This document shows positions 62,646 to 64,000 of a stretch of 64,000 bases of DNA, one piece after another; within the stretch, counting starts at the first letter, position 1; each line of letters starts with the position of its first letter. A model generated the notes under the pieces. That model was not told the DNA's origin and searched no databases. It saw nothing but the letters and a program-made list of their open reading frames with translations. This DNA comes from Mycolicibacterium fortuitum subsp. fortuitum (lineage in GTDB: Bacteria; Actinomycetota; Actinomycetes; Mycobacteriales; Mycobacteriaceae): assembly GCF_022179545.1 (NCBI RefSeq), contig NZ_AP025518.1, positions 3,906,001 through 3,970,000 of the forward strand, read 5' to 3'. The position numbers and the translations under genes were made by a program.

Positions 62646-64000
62646 GTGGGTAAACCAGTCGATATCGCGATCGTCGTCATCTATCTCGTCGCGATGCTCG
62701 CCTTCGGATTCTGGGGTAAGACCCGGACCAAGGACTCCGCAGACTTCCTGGTCGCGGGTCGGCGGCTCGGACCCACGTTGTACACCGGCACCATGGCTGC
62801 CGTCGTCCTCGGCGGCGCATCCACTGTCGGCGGTGTGGGTCTCGGCTACAAATGGGGAGTTTCTGGCATGTGGCTGGTGGTGGCAATCGCCGTCGGACTG
62901 CTGGCGCTGAGCCTGTTCTTCGCCGGGCCGATTCAGCGCCTTCGGGTCTACACCGTCGCGCAGATGCTGAGCCTGCGCTACGGGGTCGACGCAACCTCGG
63001 CCTCCGGGCTCGTCATGGCGGCCTACACCCTGATGCTGTCGGTCACCTCGACCATCGCCTACGCGACGGTGTTCAACGTGCTGTTCGGCACGGGCAGAAC
63101 ACTTTCGGTGGTCATCGGCGGCATGGTCGTCATGCTGTACTCGTCTATCGGCGGCATGTGGTCGATCACCCTGACCGACATGGTGCAGTTCGTCCTCAAG
63201 ACCGTCGGGGTGTTCTTCCTGCTGCTTCCGTTCACCTGGCACCGGGCCGGCGGCTTCGACGGAATCCGGGAACGCGCCGGAGACGCCGTGTTCAGCCTCA
63301 CCTCCATCGGCACCGACACGATCATCACATTCTTCGTGGTGTACAGCTTCGGAATGCTGATCGGGCAGGACATCTGGCAGCGGGTGTTCACCGCGCGCTC
63401 CCCGCAGGTCGCCCGCTGGGGTGGCACGACAGCCGCGATCTACTGCGTGTTCTACGGAATCGCCGGGGCGCTGATCGGTTTGGCCGCATCGACCTTCATG
63501 CCCGACATCGAGGCCAAGGACGACGTCTACGCCCAGATCGCGGAAGCCATTCTGCCCGTGGGGATCAGCGGCATCGTGCTGGCGGCGGCCGTCGCCGCGA
63601 TGATGTCGACCGCATCGGGCGCGCTGATCGCGACCGCCACCGTGGCCCGCACCGACATCAAGCCGATGCTGATGCGGTTGGTGGGCCGCAGGCCCGAGGA
63701 GACCGAAAACCCTGAGGTGGACGTGCATTCCGACCGTCGCTATGTCGCGGTGCTCGGCGTCGTCGTGATCATCATCGCCGCGTTGCTCAACGACGTGGTC
63801 GGTGCACTGACGATTGCCTACGACATCCTGGTGGGCGGGCTGCTGGTGCCGATCCTCGGCGGGTTCCTGTGGAAGCGGGCCACCGGTGCGGGTGCCCTGG
63901 CAGCGATGGCAGTGGGCACCCTGGTCACACTGGGCACCATGGCGGTCGTAGGTGACGTGCTCGCCAACGAGCCCATCTACTTCGGCCTGGTTTCCAGCTT
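62646..64000 (+). CDS. Sodium:solute symporter (SSS family), cut by the window edge
   Basis: The frame opens at GTG 62646 with GAAGGA upstream, 14 bases after the ThDP gene, and stays open to the last base (451 codons). At least eleven membrane helices are visible. The family pattern shows early as FLVAGRRLGPTLYTGTMAAV with GGASTVGG, and later SSIGGMWSITLTDMVQF, QDIWQRVFTARSP and AAAVAAMMSTASGALIATAT. It probably imports the guanidino substrate of the upstream genes. The 3' end is missing. Confidence 0.85.
   Translation, partial: MGKPVDIAIVVIYLVAMLAFGFWGKTRTKDSADFLVAGRRLGPTLYTGTMAAVVLGGASTVGGVGLGYKWGVSGMWLVVAIAVGLLALSLFFAGPIQRLRVYTVAQMLSLRYGVDATSASGLVMAAYTLMLSVTSTIAYATVFNVLFGTGRTLSVVIGGMVVMLYSSIGGMWSITLTDMVQFVLKTVGVFFLLLPFTWHRAGGFDGIRERAGDAVFSLTSIGTDTIITFFVVYSFGMLIGQDIWQRVFTARSPQVARWGGTTAAIYCVFYGIAGALIGLAASTFMPDIEAKDDVYAQIAEAILPVGISGIVLAAAVAAMMSTASGALIATATVARTDIKPMLMRLVGRRPEETENPEVDVHSDRRYVAVLGVVVIIIAALLNDVVGALTIAYDILVGGLLVPILGGFLWKRATGAGALAAMAVGTLVTLGTMAVVGDVLANEPIYFGLVSS

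Overview
The window is high-GC DNA from a fast-growing mycobacterium (Mycolicibacterium-type). The evidence is a mycothiol-dependent formaldehyde dehydrogenase (MscR), an MmpL transporter, a BacA-type ABC exporter/importer, a PonA2/PonA3-type penicillin-binding protein, PknH-sensor-type lipoproteins, two DUF4185 proteins, GTG starts, start/stop overlaps of 1-8 bp and probable leaderless promoters. Gene order recalls the M. smegmatis mscR-to-ponA3 region, but this comes from memory and was not searched. Both edges cut genes: a LuxR-type regulator on the left and a sodium:solute symporter on the right.

Layout. 1-9.2 kb: LuxR fragment, then mscR plus a metallo-beta-lactamase hydrolase (formaldehyde detoxification), a styrene-monooxygenase-like flavoprotein, two small membrane proteins, a SABATH-like methyltransferase, an IlvX-like ThDP enzyme, and an SDR/TetR pair behind a perfect 17-bp palindrome. 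9.3-21.6 kb: a GAF/PucR-type activator faces nine tightly packed catabolic genes. These are an aldehyde dehydrogenase, MFS importer, flavin hydroxylase, cupin, ACMSD-like amidohydrolase, Old Yellow Enzyme and a three-subunit molybdenum hydroxylase. A 12-bp inverted repeat lies between regulator and operon. The set looks like a pathway for an N-heteroaromatic or aromatic aldehyde/acid whose substrate I cannot name. 21.7-26.1 kb: an Hsp70-like membrane protein, a TetR/reductase pair and a divergent SDR.

26.1-35.2 kb: two DUF4185 (GH183-like D-arabinanase) genes bracket an oligopeptide-type ABC import operon. The operon ends in an SDR and an extraordinary 126-residue protein built entirely of 12-residue units, the last three complete ones carrying Cys at every third residue. 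35.4-43.3 kb: tandem universal stress protein, adenylate cyclase, Ser/Thr kinase, formamidase operon (fmdB-fmdA) and a BacA-like transporter. 43.4-45.5 kb: a compositional island (about 50% GC) carrying a single AAA ATPase-DUF4435/TOPRIM fusion, the architecture of fused PARIS (AriAB) phage defence. 45.9-50.4 kb: an MmpL transporter with an IdeR-like site, an orphan AbiEi/DUF559-like gene and the decayed end of a flavin monooxygenase.

50.5-56.6 kb: alkaline phosphatase lipoprotein, two small lipoproteins, a PonA3-like PBP, a DUF6131 membrane peptide and a strong hairpin terminator. 56.8-64 kb: a tRNA with CAU anticodon, a threonine-aldolase-like enzyme, and a double-domain Lrp regulator divergent from an agmatinase/guanidinobutyrase-like ureohydrolase, a ThDP decarboxylase-like enzyme and a sodium:solute symporter. 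The last three look like a guanidino-acid uptake and breakdown operon. No CRISPR array, rRNA, integrase or insertion sequence was seen.
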